A DNA stretch of 64,000 nt from Trissonchulus latispiculum (taxonomy: Eukaryota; Nematoda; Enoplea; Enoplida; Ironidae): assembly GCA_030248195.1 (NCBI GenBank), contig JASAND010007614.1, forward strand, positions 1 to 64,000. The letters are read 5' to 3'. The notes beneath the pieces were generated by a model. It saw only the letters and a program-made list of their open reading frames with translations, was not told the DNA's origin and ran no database searches. Each line of letters begins with the position of its first letter. The first letter of the stretch is position 1. Of the stretch, positions 9,261 to 21,255 are shown piece by piece. The position numbers and the translations under genes are program-made.

Positions 9261-11234
9261 CGCAATAAGTATACAATAAGTATACAAAATGTTAGCTTGC
9301 CATGTCCTAAACTATCTGTATGCCGAATTTCAAATATGCCGATTTAATAAAGTGTTATCGACGGTGCTGTGTTTGGGACAGCACGTACAGCACGGTGGAA
9401 GCTAGAGAGTGCACCAACTAACATAGCTCTCGATTCCCCTTACGATAGACACAATTATCACCAAGTTACATATGTTTAGCCGTTTACAGTAACTCTACAG
9501 ACAGCGTGCTATGGCTGCTGCATAACAGTACAGCACGATAGCAGCACCGCACAGCGCTGCGACTATGCCCACCGTGTTCAGCGACCCCAATAACCGTTAT
9601 ATGCGTCTCACTAAATGGCCCAAAACAGCGTATTTAGGCATATTTTTGACTGTTTTCTGTGAAGTTGGGACTTTTCGAAAATGGCCATTTGAACCGACTA
9701 ACTTTGGACCGGCTGCCAGAACGGTCCAGGACCTAAATCAGAAATCGGCCAACTTTATGACACGCAACCCATCCAAAAGTTTCTTATGCAACAAGCCGCG
9801 TCTCTCTAGCTTGTTTCCTGAGCCCTGTAGCCTTGACACAAAATTGGCCTTTTTTGGCCAAAAACCCCGTCAGGCCACTTTTGGCCGGCCGCACAGGTGG
9901 CATGCCAGGCCGGACAGCAAAAAATATAGCGCGGGGCACATGGGACCATATCGGCATTCAGAAAATATTAACCTTTCCGGCTGAAAACGTCCACATCTTT
10001 CAAACACCTCTTCACAAAATTGCATTTTTCCAAGCGTGACACACAGAAAAAATAAAAAAACAAACGAAACTAACTTGTCCGAAAGCGAAAATTTTCAAAG
10101 TTGAAAATTTTGACCAAAACTTTTTTGCAACTTGTTGTACTCGCTGTGTAGATTCCAACGATACCAAACTTGCCGAGTTTTGTTCAGTACTGAGCTGGCA
10201 CGGTGCTCGAACGAGTTTCAAAGGGCCGCGCAGCGCCTTTTACACCCATATTATAGGGGGTCGCTCTCGCGCCCCCCTATAATATGTCACGGACTAAGAG
10301 CTAGCCCAAACAGGGAACTAGTCTGCAATGAACTAGTCTCAGTGAACAATGCACAAGTCCTTGTCCCCGACTATGAGCTAGCCATAGCAGGATATTTTAC
10401 TACACGTAATTTCATATGGTAATTACGCATGTGTGCGAAGGCTACGCATGATATAGTCGACCATAATAGTTGGACACGGTCGAAAGGTCAGACATTGGAA
10501 ACAGGTTACGTTAATTGCCCAGCTTCTGATTTTTGGGAATTTTGGTGCAAATCCTATATTTTGCGGCCACTTCTGCTTACCCCCCTGCTGACGGCAGTGT
10601 CTGGGTTGGCAGGGCGTGGACCCGCAATACCCCCTCCGTGTTGACCGTCTAAGCAAACAAACACACGATATTCACACAGCTCTTACAGTGTGAAATAATC
10701 ATTCATAGCGAATTCTCGTCTCAATTTATCTTCAGATCTCAATCATGCCTGGGCAAAGAGTTTAGCAGAGGAGTGGTGGAATTCCGATGCGTTTTCGGAA
10801 AACACTATGAAAATTGAATCCAGTGCGCAAACATTGTCCATTTTCGGCGTGGATGTTAAATCCGGTGCGTAATTTTATGCTAAGATCAGGTGCGCTTTGG
10901 ACGATGGCTGTGATGGCCACGCCTTTCAACCCTACCTTTGCCCAGTTCAACTTAAATTTATTTTAAAACTTAAAGAAAATGAACATGAAAACAAGGCAAA
11001 ATGATCAGTTGGAAATTCCATATTCCATTTATTTTAGAATTTGACATGTTGGACACAGGGGAGTCCATACACGCCTCCAAGATTAAAATTATGTTTGTGA
11101 GTCGCGCCTTTTGTGATTGGCAGGTTTAGATCATGTGATCTACTGTGCAATGAAGATTTTATGCGTGCACACAAGATTAGATAGTACTGGAAAGTGGAAA
11201 CGATAAAGGAAATACTGTACAACAATTCTATATA
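9261..11234. other. Intergenic DNA with moderate GC, no gene recognised
   Basis: Open frames such as 9565-9984 (139 residues) show no domain. Several short tracts related to the 153-bp repeat (tacagcacg, gtgctgt) continue to about 9560. Sequence near 10510-10590 loosely resembles 47540-47620, suggesting an old dispersed repeat. Confidence 0.45.
10247..10286. other. Perfect 14-bp stem hairpin
   Basis: catattataggggg (10247-10260) is the exact reverse complement of ccccctataatatg (10273-10286), with a 12-base GC-rich loop. It could be a transcript hairpin, a foldback remnant or a recombination site. No terminator-like or gene context is seen. Confidence 0.7.
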
Positions 11235-12484
11235 CAGTGGGCTTGTAGGAATTTGGTGGGGCACCCAAAATTGGAAGAGAAAATTAATCCTTTAATTGCT
11301 CTCCTGCTGAGACGTTGGTCTGTATTAAAGAAAAGTGGAAAGGTCAAATGTAAAGGTCAATTGTTTGGGGGGTCCAATCAGATTGTCTGACTGCAAAGTT
11401 AGTGAAAAGTGCAAAATATAATATATTTAATATATATTGAACTTAGAAGTCTCCAGTTTTGGAATTTGAACAGTATTCAAATATTTGACAAGTAATTATG
11501 CAATTAAACTGAATGAAAACGCAGATAAAAAATGAAATTAATTTAATAAGTAAGTAGGTAAGTTTTAAGTTTCCTGGATTAAAACAGAGCTCTACTGTAA
11601 CTGTACATATTAAAAATCTTCAGAAAATTGTTTTTTACATTTAAAACTGAATTAATTCCTAAAAACAGTAATGTCCTTAAAGCCAAAATTAAACTGTGTA
11701 GCTTAGCTCAATTTTGTTTAAGAGCAACACATTTAATGAGATTCACACTATCAAGAAGCTTTAACTTTTAATTTTGAAATTATTATAACATAGTAAAACC
11801 TTATGGGCCTTTCCCATTATCCTCCCACAGCTCCCAAGAAGTACCGAAGAAGCTCAATTTGACTGATTGAGTTAAAAGTTGGTAGGGGTAGGTTTTCGGA
11901 CCTGCTGTTTTCAAAAATGCAAACCGAAAATTTTTTGAAAAATTTTGCTGAAAACTTGCTTACAGGGGGTTTCTGGGGCGCTGATCGCGAATCTGAAATC
12001 AGTTTTTCGATTCAGCTTTTCGTTCGCTTAATATAAGCCTTCAGCAAAATTTTTTCAACAAATTTTTCGGTTCCCTTTGGTTCCCCCCTTACCAAACTAA
12101 AATTTTTAAATTTTCAAATTTTTTTAAAAATTTAGAATTTTTGCAGTTTTGAAATCAGTAGGTCCGAAAACCTACCCCTACCAAATTTCAACTCAATCAG
12201 TCAAATTCTGTTTCTTCGGTACTTATTCGGAGCTGAAGGGGGATAATGGGAAGACCCAACCTTATAACATTGCTCTAACCTTTAAGCTACTGTCTTAGAA
12301 AGTCTCAATATTGTGTACTTTTTTGCAGTCAGAGAATCTGATGGGGGCCCCCAAACTATTGACCTTTACATTTGACCTTTCTGCTTTTATATACAGACCA
12401 ACGTCTCAGCAGGAGAGCAATTAAAGGATTAATTTTCTCTTCCATTTTTGGGGGCTCCTCCAGATGCCTACAAGGCATACAGTG
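11235..12484. mobile_element. 1.25-kb palindromic element with mariner-like ends and a hairpin-family core
   Basis: The outer arms pair: 11245-11400 with 12320-12475, including gctctcctgctgagacgttg near 11299 and its reverse complement near 12399. The inner arms pair: 11805-12030 with 12040-12270, including ggtaggggtaggttttcgga and its complement. The ends read ta-cagtgggcttgtagg on the left and, in reverse complement, ta-cactgtatgccttgtagg on the right. This resembles Tc1/mariner termini at TA sites, though the ends differ by a small indel. The left arm carries about 400 bp of AT-rich DNA (11400-11800) without a partner. The centre is a diverged hairpin-family copy (gctgaaaacttgcttacagg, gaatctgaaatcag). 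No transposase remains. Confidence 0.75.
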
Positions 12485-13050
12485 TATATGGATCATTTGG
12501 CTTATGTCGATCTGAGTAGGGGCAATGGTTTTCTTCTATTTAAAGGATTGACTTAATGACTTTGCCCAATTGAAATCAGCAGGGGTCAATTTCTTTCCAG
12601 TTCTATCAATAGTCTAGTTTAACTCTGACACACTAGACAAAAATAAAAGAGGGGTGAATGTTAAAAGAACGTTTCTTTATATCTCTGAACTAAAGTTATA
12701 ATTATTAAAAATCAAACCATTAATTGCCAAAAATGTTGTTAAAAAATTTGCTGCAGTTGTGTTTTAGCTCTTTAGTTATTAAAGAAATTAAAAAATCGTG
12801 TTAAATGTAAGAATTCAGTGAAAAACTAAGTGACTTCAAACAACTTTCAAATTTTACAACTCCAACCATAAACATAAATAACAAATACTTAATGGTAATT
12901 TTAATATTAATGCTAACCTTAAATTTTTAGGGTCAAACTTAAAAATTAACAAGCGTGACCACGTTGCGACCGCAAGTGCAGTCCGTAGCCGCTGCACATC
13001 ATCGCCTTCCGACTCTCTTTCATTAAAATTGTGCTCAACTAAATCAAAAG
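12485..13050. other. AT-rich spacer
   Basis: No gene or clear repeat was seen in this stretch. Confidence 0.5.
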
Positions 13051-13060
13051 GCAATCTGGG

Positions 13061-13698
13061 CTACCTCCCAAACAAAAGTTGGAACGGGGACGCACCGGTG
13101 GACTCTTGGACACTACTGTTGTAAGCGAACACTGCAAACGGCAGATACTTAACCCAGAGCTTCCTTCGCTTACCCACCAGCCCACTGATAGACTTTCCAA
13201 GGGTTTTATTCAATCTCTCCACAAGACCATTAGTTTGGGGATGGTATGGTGTGGAATAGACTTGTTGAACGCCAAACATTTGGGCTGTTTGATTAAGCAA
13301 GATGGACACAAAGACTTTCCCTCTGTCCGACTGCAATACTCTGGGACACGAGTGTTCAAGAATAACCCTTTCCACGAAGATTTTCGCCAAAGTTCGGAAT
13401 CCTCTTTCGGCACAGCCGCTGCTATAGCCCACTTTGTGAAATAGTCTATGAACGTAATTATGAATCTATTTTTCCTTTGGGTTGTAGGTAGTGGTCCCAT
13501 GATGTCAACACAAAGTCGTTCAAATGCTAATATTGTAACTGGGATCGAAACTAACTGAGGTTTTGACAAGATCACATTTCTGACAGAAACTTTCCACATC
13601 GCGAGCCATGTCTGGCCAAAAGAATCGCTGTGAAAGCATTGCCAGTGTGCGTTTGAAGCCAAAATGCCCTGCCATTGGCGAGCTGTGATACTGTTCAC
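13061..13698 (-). pseudogene. Ty3/gypsy integrase (frameshifted)
   Basis: The DDE core is readable: ERLCVDIMGPLPTTQRKNRF (first Asp), then after a frameshift near 13380 VLQSDRGKVF (second Asp) and TNGLVERLNKTL (Glu). Upstream, the zinc-binding segment is readable only by changing frame (FWPDMARDVESFCQKCD). The C-terminal chromatin-binding part after ASPFQLLFGR is lost. Confidence 0.88.
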
Positions 13699-14186
13699 AC
13701 GGATGGTCCCTTTAATTCGATTGGAACTACAAGTCGTCTTGTTCTCATTCGCCGACTGTACTTAAACAGTAACCCATCCATTAAGCAAAAGCTTTGGGCG
13801 TTACCTAAATTCAGTTTTCCTAACATACTCCTACAGAAATCGTCGGTTTCCTGAACCCTTCGCAGATCCAGCGGAGAGAACCCATTGAGAAGTTGCGCAT
13901 GAATGGCGGCAACGACAGGATTCCTAGACAAATAGTGAGCATTGCTGTTGGAAGATCTACGGCGATATTGGATTTCCTCAATATTATACTTAGCTAGATC
14001 CATCGCCCACTTAGCAAGTCGGCCACGTGGATTGTTAACTGACTTCAACCACTGCAAAGGACAGTGGTTTGCCATGATCCTGAATTTGCGGCCATACAAG
14101 TAATGCCTAAATTTATCATTAACTGCCCAGTGCATGGCGATCGCCTTCTTCTCGATAGTAGAGTAATTCTTCTCCGAGGGTCGCAA
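13695..14186 (-). pseudogene. Ty3/gypsy RNase H
   Basis: EKNYSTIEKKAIAMHWAVNDKFRHYLYG is the canonical central block (split here: EKNYSTIEKKAIAMHWAV, then FRHYLYGRKF). The usual T-D-H-x-P-L is A-N-H-C-P-L, and the usual A-D-x-L-S-R is A-H-Y-L-S-R. Two catalytic or structural Asp residues are therefore replaced, and the domain is dead. Confidence 0.85.
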
Positions 14187-14215
14187 AGCTCGACTGGCAT
14201 AGGCGACAACGTGTT

Positions 14216-14760
14216 CTACGCCGTCAACAAACTGAGCCAGAGCGGTGCCAAGACCTTAACCACTGGCGTCAGTGAACACAGTACAGTTCTTGCTAAAGTC
14301 CGGCCTTGTGAGGACTGGATTTTGCAAAAGAGCTTTCTCACATCTTGAAAGGTTTGTTGACACTGTGTGGTCCAGTTAAACTCTGTATCCAAACGGATCA
14401 AATTGGTCAATGGGACTACCTTCGTAGCTAGCTTGGAATGAAATGGCGGTAGTATGATGCCAATCCTAGGAAGCTGTGAACTTTCTTTATAGTTTTTGGC
14501 GCTTCAAGCTTTTAAATCGCAGTCAACTTCGCAGGATTTGGTTTAACACTGTTCTGCAAAACCAGATGCCCTAAGTACACGACTTCTAGTCGACAGAATG
14601 TACAATTTTTCCCTTTCAGTTTTATGTTGACCTCACGTAACCGCTGAAAAACCTCCCACAGTCTATTGACGTGTTCTTCAAAAGTGGTAGAAAATATAAT
14701 GATGTCATCTATACAGACTAGACAAGTTTTCCACTGGGGACACCTGAGAACGAACTTCAT
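14216..14760 (-). pseudogene. Ty3/gypsy reverse transcriptase, C-terminal part
   Basis: The segment starts abruptly with FVLRCPQWKTCLVCIDDIIIFS, where C-I-D-D replaces the usual Y-x-D-D. FCRLEVVYLGHLV follows and, after a frameshift near 14500, LIRLDTEFNWTTQCQQTFQDV, the tether to RNase H. Everything N-terminal to motif C is absent. Confidence 0.85.
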
Positions 14761-15042
14761 TCGCTGAAGGAATTTAAATTCTTATATTAAATGACAGTTT
14801 TATGGCCTTCCCAGCTAAACCCCAGAAACCAGGGTCACGGCAGTTGTGCGTTTAATATCCGTACCATTATTTTTTATTATATTTTATGGGTTCACTTTAC
14901 TCTTGCTGCTTACTGTTACAATGTTGTATTTAAATTAGAAATTTAAATTAGGAGAAGTAGAAACCGCGTCATCCAGACAAGCGCCCGTTCAAGAAGTCGA
15001 CGCAAATGTGGGGCACCGTGGCCTGGACCCGCACTTGCTGAG

Positions 15043-15821
15043 CTACTGGAACCAATACCTGCTGTTGTGGATATACCTATGTAAACTGGTCATATACGCC
15101 TCTGGGGTTCGGGTCTGATAATACCGTTCTTGAATTTGGGGTATAAACATAAATAGTCTTTTAAATAACATAATAATCACCCCACTTGGTTGAACACATT
15201 TAGGTTGGTACTGGTCCCGCGGGACTAGTACCAACATTTTTCTGAAGGGTATTCCTATGCTTACAAAATTTACATGGGAACCTTGTTTTTCCTTTGCTCT
15301 CCCCGCGGGGTCCTGTTGAACCATATCCTCCACAGAAAGTTGGTAAAGCGGCAATGAGAAGCAAAGGCTATCTTCTTCAGAGGGTTTTATGTAATCTAAT
15401 TTGTCGACAATACACAGGATTAGGCCCATTGTTGGTGATTGATTGACCAGCAGTCTGTGCCAGAACACTAATATAGGTTTTATCAGCACTGTCCGATAAA
15501 CGTGTTGTACAATTAGTAACTCAAGTTCCAGAGGGTCATTCGGTCTAATTTCAAGCTTGAGCCTGCAATTCCGAAATATAGCGACGAAACAACTCCCTCG
15601 TCGCTGTTTCCTTCTGGCAAAGCATACGTATCTGTCACGAATAGATAGCTGAGGACGAGGAAACTGCGATTGTAACAGATGGGCAAAACCATCTAAATTG
15701 TCAGCAACTCCGAGCCACAACGTGCTGCATAGATCAGAGCCTTTCCTCCTAATTTGTTGAACAAAGGTTTATCCCACTGTGTCAGAGGGATCTGATGAAT
15801 GACGGCGGTCGATTTAAACAT
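15043..15821 (-). pseudogene. Ty3/gypsy gag-like ORF
   Basis: The frame from 15720 reads FPRPQLSIRDRYVCFARRKQ and continues with LELLIVQHVYRTVL, a pattern typical of gypsy gag capsid (F..R.Q, then an L.IV...R block). An ATG at 15821-15819 opens MFKSTAVIHQIP in another frame and joins by a frameshift near 15700. Its position upstream of pol on the same strand supports gag. The distal part has no recognisable motifs, and no zinc knuckle was found. Confidence 0.55.
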
Positions 15822-16160
15822 TTTGGAACCAGTCGTCGAAATACATTATGACGGAATCAAACAGTTTTCATATCCCGAAGAATATCAATGTACAACCGAA
15901 ACAAAGGGGCATCGTGTTTGGATGCAGACGCATAAATAGGGCTCATTAGAAGAAGAAGCAGAAGAACAGAAAAAGGAGGAGGAGGACGGCATGGATCAAA
16001 CTTTTAGAAAACAAACAGTACTGTTGAGTGAAATTGTACAAGGATGAAGATTGAAAGATATGAGTAAAAGTATCTGGAGCGGGAATAGATATAGAACCAT
16101 CCAGTTTCTGACTTAGTAGAACGCCCAACCACTCAGCTAGCTAGAATCACAGATAGCGAG
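15822..16160. other. Spacer with purine-rich tract
   Basis: Positions 15948-15988 are an AAG/GGA-rich low-complexity tract. No gene was seen. Confidence 0.5.
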
Positions 16161-17358
16161 ACTAAAGTCTGACCAAAAAAATCTTGGAAACGAACTGAAA
16201 GCTCCTGTCCTGAGTTAACCTTTGAAGTTAGTTTATATAAAGTATATATTTTTAGAAACCTCAGGAGGAGGAGAATCCGGTAAACCCATCACATCCGGTC
16301 TGTATCCGGTAACTGGATACCAAATCGATAAAAATGCAGATTTGGAAAGAGAATGCTAATTAATTCATGCTCTAGTATATTGGTCCATAGCCCAAGACAT
16401 TTCCGAAAATCCGGTCACTTCCGGCCCATATCCGGTGACAGGATGTCTAGGTTACAAAAACTGTACAGCAAGATGGGCAGGTCGTACAGTTTCGCTGATT
16501 GAATTTTTGGATTCCGCGGGTCGAAATTAGTCTGTATGGGAAATTTCGTCCTATTTGGACCAAAACTGCGTGATCTATGGACATATCCGGTTCTAAAAAA
16601 ACGGAAAAATCGGTTTTTCAGGCATGGTGCTCGGAATGGCGGAATTTGAAATTTTATGGGCTATTATTTCAGTATCCGGTTGGTACGGAAGTCAAATTAT
16701 TTCATTAAAATGACATTTTGTCTATCCCTGACAAGCATCAACCTCAAATTACTTCATATCTGCTGTAATTTTCGAGTGATAGCGTTTTAAAAATTGTTCA
16801 AAAATAAGTTATATTGCGTGCGACAAAGCCAAGCGTATGGAATCAAATCTCATATCCGGTTTAACAATTAGACAAAACAAGCAAAATCGGCACGTTTTTA
16901 AAACGCTATCATTCAAACATTACTGCAGATATAAAGTAATTTGAAGTTGATGCTTGTTAGGGATTGACAAAATATCATTTTAATGATATAATTTAACTTC
17001 CGCACCAACCGGATACTGAGATAATAGCCCATGAAATTTCAAATTTCAAAGCTCAAAACCGGAAACCGACCGGAAATTCGATTACTTTGACACCGGTAAA
17101 ATGAAAGTAGCCTCCGAAATATTCATTGTGCCAAAAACTAACATTTTTTATCCGCGATTCCGAGCACCAGACCGGAAAAACCGATTAGTCCGGTTTTTTA
17201 GAAACGGATATGGCCATAGATCACGCAGTTTTGGTCTTACCGGATTCTCCTCCTCCTAAGGTTTCTAAAAATATCTACTTTTTATAGACTAACTTCAAGG
17301 GTTAACTCAGGACAGGCGCTCACAGTTCGGTTCCAAGATTTTTTGGTCAGACTTTAGT
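16161..17358. mobile_element. 1.2-kb palindromic element rich in ATCCGGT motifs
   Basis: The outer arm actaaagtctgacc (16161) is mirrored by ggtcagactttagt (to 17358). The match continues through cctgtcctgagttaac, tttttagaaacct and aggaggaggagaatccggt. Inner blocks also pair: 16545-16640 with 17150-17235, and 16650-16800 with 16890-17045 (gatagcgttttaaaa at 16780 against ttttaaaacgctatc at 16896). The left arm has about 250 bp (16290-16540) without a partner. The pentamer tccgg recurs at least fifteen times, often as atccggt, and ends near the centre. There is no ORF. It looks like a foldback/MITE element; no target duplication was identified. Confidence 0.85.
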
Positions 17359-19049
17359 TTATTATGCTATAAATTTCAACCGTTGTTCAATTCGGTGTTC
17401 AAGTGAATGACTTATATTTAACATACTCCTTTTGCTAATCGAATTTCGTCCTTGGATCGTCAAATTTAAGTACCATAGTGGCCAAAGGGCTGCTCCCCGG
17501 CTTCCTCCTAACTTGAGGCCATATCATTACTCTATTTTCCTTTCCAGCCAGGAGCCTTTATACCATATCACGCAAAAACCATTATATCAGCCCTTAGCCC
17601 AAGGACAACCACAAGGACCTCGATGAAAACCAAACTATCACAAGAACTTGCAATTCCATGGCATTATAAAGGACTACATTTTCTCAGACGTGTGAAAAGG
17701 GAAGGTCGCTAAATCTGAAAGGTTAAAATCAGGATTGAAGCATGTGAAGAAAACTGTCCAAGGCGGGGACCGAACTACCGAGCTTCTGATCTTTAATAAA
17801 ACGTCCTCCAAATCAGCTAACCCTGGACAGCGTGACTAGTTTATAACCCAACTAACAGCCTTTCGGTGTTCGTGTAAATAACTGATATCTAACAAAATTA
17901 TTTTACATATAAAATTTGCTCGAATCCTAACTCCGTCATATCTGCCTTGCAAAGTCAATTGTGTAAAGACAACACACTATCCACAGCCGAAACTTGAAGT
18001 TAAGATTAAATGAGGTTATTAACTATTAATTATAATAGGTACATGGAAATGAAACCTAATAGAAATTGCTGTTATTTATGCTTATCTCAAATTAAAATCA
18101 ACTGAACTTTAATTTCTTGCACGATGAATTTTTCTGGAACAAACTTTTGAGTCCTAAATATATTTTGTTTCGCATCAACGTAAATATTAAAAATACGTCG
18201 GTAAAATTAACGCCAGTTAACGTAAAAAATTGGCCGACAAGCATAAATATCCAGCCCTCGACCGGCCGAAATTGTACCTGTCTTGTTCCGTCATTAATGT
18301 CATTACAGGAGTTTAATATACTTAAATATTTCTACAGTTTGGGGTCTGAGAACCTCTAAAACCTGGCCCTAATTAATAATTTTACCTTTTGGGTCGGATA
18401 TTCATTAATATTCGGTCCCATCATCAATTAGAACTTTTTTGCCCGATTTTCACTAAAAATCTGACCCGAATTAATAATTTTATCTTAATCTTTATCGTAA
18501 TTTATTTTAGTCTTAGTTAATAATTTTACTTAATCTATACAAGGGTTGTAATGCCCAGTCTGCTTCTCGTTCGTTCACCAGGTATAGTAGATTCTAAACA
18601 AATTGCCATTAGTATCATTGCCATACTGAAATTGTAAGAATGAGATGAGATTATTTGAGTTGTATAAAAAATAAGCATCCCATGTTAAAATAGTTTTGTA
18701 CGATTTCGGGTTTTGTATATACGTAAACGCAACATACTATGTAATTCACAATAACTTATTCACTAAAATCCTTATTACAATGAAAATCTTATTCCACAGA
18801 AATATTTATTTCAATGCCACATATATATTTACAAAGTTTTGCAGACAAAAGTAAGTCGCCGAAATCTGGCTGAATAGAACCTTATTTGCTGATGATGCAG
18901 AATGACTTGTTAAAAAATGCTTGTCACAGTACTAGGTAATTCCAGGTTTTTCACGGTTTTTCCTGAAACTTTCCAGGTTTTCAGGATGTTTATGAATGCT
19001 TTGCAAAAGCAAAGCAAAACGTGTGTGTAATTTTTGTTCAAATCCCTTA
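17359..19049. other. AT-rich intergenic DNA
   Basis: No gene was identified. The short frame 17432-17626 starts EFRPWIVKFKYHSG, faintly like the end of a gypsy RNase H, but it is too short to call. A tRNA-like remnant is listed separately. Confidence 0.45.
17754..17830 (-). other. tRNA-like remnant
   Basis: The 77-bp segment is closed by ctgtcca and tggacag, a perfect 7-bp stem like an acceptor stem. On the minus strand tagctgatttgg matches an A-box consensus, and ggtagttcggtcccc resembles a B-box. The D and T stems do not pair properly, so it is not a functional tRNA gene. It may be a SINE head or a tRNA pseudogene. Confidence 0.3.
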
Positions 19050-19058
19050 TCTTATGAG

Positions 19059-20964
19059 GGTGGTGTCTAAAACCAGGAACAGGAACAGGAATAGGAACAG
19101 GAATACAGGTCTAAAACCAGGAACAGGAACGGAACAGGAACAGGAACGGAACAGGAACAGAAACCGTGGTCTAAAAACAGGAACGGAACGGGGGTCTAAT
19201 TTCAGGAACAGAATCAGGAACGGGGGTCTAATTTCAGGAACAGAATCAGGAACGGGGGTCTAATTCCAGGAACAGGAACTGGGGTCTAATTTCAGGAACA
19301 GAATCAGGAACAGGGGTCTAATTTCAGGAACAGAATCAGGAACTGGGGTCTAATTTGAGGAACAGGAACGAAGGTCTAATTTCAGGAACAGAATCAGGAA
19401 CGAAGGTCTAATTTCAGGAACAGAATCAGGAACGGGGGTCTCATTCCAGGAACAGGAACTGGGGTCTAATTTCAGGAACAGAATCAGGAACAGGGGTCTA
19501 ATTTCAGGAACAGAATCAGGAACTGGGGCCTAATTTCAGGAACAGGAACTGGGGTCTAATTTCAGGAACAGAATCAGGAACAGGGGTCTAATTTCAGGAA
19601 CAGAATCAGGAACGGGGGTCTAATTTCAGTAACAGAATCAGGAACGGGGGTCTAATTCCAGGAACAGAATTAGGAACAGGGGTCTAATTTCAGGAACAGG
19701 AACGGGAGTCTAAAACCAGGAACGGAACGGGGTCTATTTTCAGGAACAGAATTAGGAACAGGGGTCTAATTTCAGGAACAGAATCAGGAACAGGGGTCTA
19801 ATTTCAGGAACAGAATCAGGAACTGGGGCCTAATTTCAGGAACAGGAACTGGGGTCTAATTTCAGGAACAGAATCAGGAACAGGGGTCTAATTTCAGGAA
19901 CAGAATCAGGAACGGGGGTCTAATTTCAGTAACAGAATCAGGAACGGGGGTCTAATTCCAGGAACAGAATTAGGAACAGGGGTCTAATTTCAGGAACAGG
20001 AACGGGAGTCTAAAACCAGGAACGGAACGGGGTCTATTTTCAGGAACAGAATTAGGAACAGGGGTCTAATTTCAGGAACAGGAACGGGGTCTATTTTCAG
20101 GAACAGAATCAGGAACAGGGGTCTAATTTCAGGAACAGAATCAGGAACGGGGGTCTATTTTCAGTAACAGAATCAGGAACGGGGGTCTAATTCCAGGAAC
20201 AGGAACTGGGATCCAATTTCAGGTTCAGATCCTGGTTCTGTTCCTCAAATTAGACCCCTGTTCCTGATTCTGTTCCTGAAATTAGACCTTCGTTCCTGTT
20301 CCTGAAATTAGACCCCCGTTCCTGATTCTGTTCCTGAAATTAGACCCTCGTTCCTGATTCTGTTCCTGAAATTAGACCCCAGTTCCTGTTCCTGGAATTA
20401 GATCCCCGTTGTTGTTCCTGAAATTAGAACCCTGTTCCTGTTCCTATTAGACCCCTGTTCCTGATTCTGTTCCTGAAATTAGACCCCTGTTCCTGATTCT
20501 GTTCCTGAAATTAGACCCCAGTTTCTGTTCCTGGAATTAGACCCTCGTTCCTGATTCTGTTCCTGAAATTAGACCCCAGTTCCTGTTCCTGGAATTAGAC
20601 CCCTGTTCCTGATTCTGTTCCTGAAGCTGAAATTAGACCCCAGTTCCTGTTCCTGGAATTAGACCCCCCGTTCCTGATTCTGTTCTTGAAATTAGACCCC
20701 TGTTCCTGATTCTGTTCCTGAAATTAGACCCCAGTTCCTGTTCCTGGAATTAGACCCCCGTTCCTGATTCTGTTCCTGAAATTAGACCTTCGTTCCTGTT
20801 CCTGAAATTAGACCCCCGTTCCTGATTCTGTTCCTGAAATTAGACCCCCGTTCCTGATTCTGTTCCTGAAATTAGACCCCGTTCCTGTTCCTGTTCCTGT
20901 TCCTGGTTTTAGACCTTTGTTCCTATTCCTGTTCCTGTTCCTGTTCCTGGTTTTAGACACCACC
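19059..20964. mobile_element. Foldback element 1: inverted arrays of a 30-bp repeat with 9-bp target duplication
   Basis: The element begins ggtggtgtctaaaaccagg and ends with its complement cctggttttagacaccacc. Both sides carry tcttatgag (19050-19058 and 20965-20973), a perfect 9-bp direct repeat. From 19070 to about 20225 the unit ggtctaatttcagg-aacagaatcaggaac (about 30 bp) is repeated in one orientation. From about 20226 to 20955 the same unit runs in the opposite orientation. Higher-order duplication is visible: about 19490-19760 is repeated at about 19790-20060. Tandem-repeat arms, almost no central core and a 9-bp duplication match the architecture of Drosophila Foldback (FB) elements. 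No transposase is present, so it depended on one in trans. Confidence 0.88.
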
Positions 20965-21255
20965 TCTTATGAGTACACTTTGATCACCTTCCAAATCATT
21001 AACATTACTGATGCCTATGATGATTACATAAACATGCAATTGGACATAAAAACGTAGGGTGATTACTGATTATTCGATATGTGCACATTGCACAAATTTC
21101 AAGTTTTCGACTTTCTCAAAATATATGACTTATGTATGTACTTGCACGCTTTAATAACCGGTAATTATATTATATTGTATTGTATTATTAAATAGTATTA
21201 AATATGTAATTATATTATAACTATATAGTACCAACACCAAGGAAGGGCATTTATG

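Larger units (their letters stand above)
13051..15821 (-). mobile_element. Degenerate Ty3/gypsy retrotransposon (gag, RT C-terminus, RNase H, integrase)
   Basis: Read on the minus strand the order is gag-like (15821-15043), a gap of about 280 bp, the C-terminal reverse transcriptase (14760-14216), RNase H (14186-13695) and integrase (13698-13061). RNase H before integrase and the motifs below define Ty3/gypsy. The protease, the reverse transcriptase N-terminal half and the integrase C-terminus are missing. No LTR pair was found around it, so the ends may be truncated. Confidence 0.9.

Noticed and set aside
9565..9984. 139-residue ORF as a gene
   Set aside because: No recognisable domain or splice context, and the region has moderate GC that allows chance open frames.
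17432..17626. Short gypsy RNase H fragment (EFRPWIVKFKYHSG)
   Set aside because: The similarity covers about ten residues and lacks the A-D-x-L-S-R block. Too weak to annotate as a retroelement.
19070..20955. Regular 30-bp repeats that resemble a CRISPR array
   Set aside because: The units are contiguous without unique spacers, occur in both orientations with complementary tips, and lie in an animal genome. A foldback element explains them.
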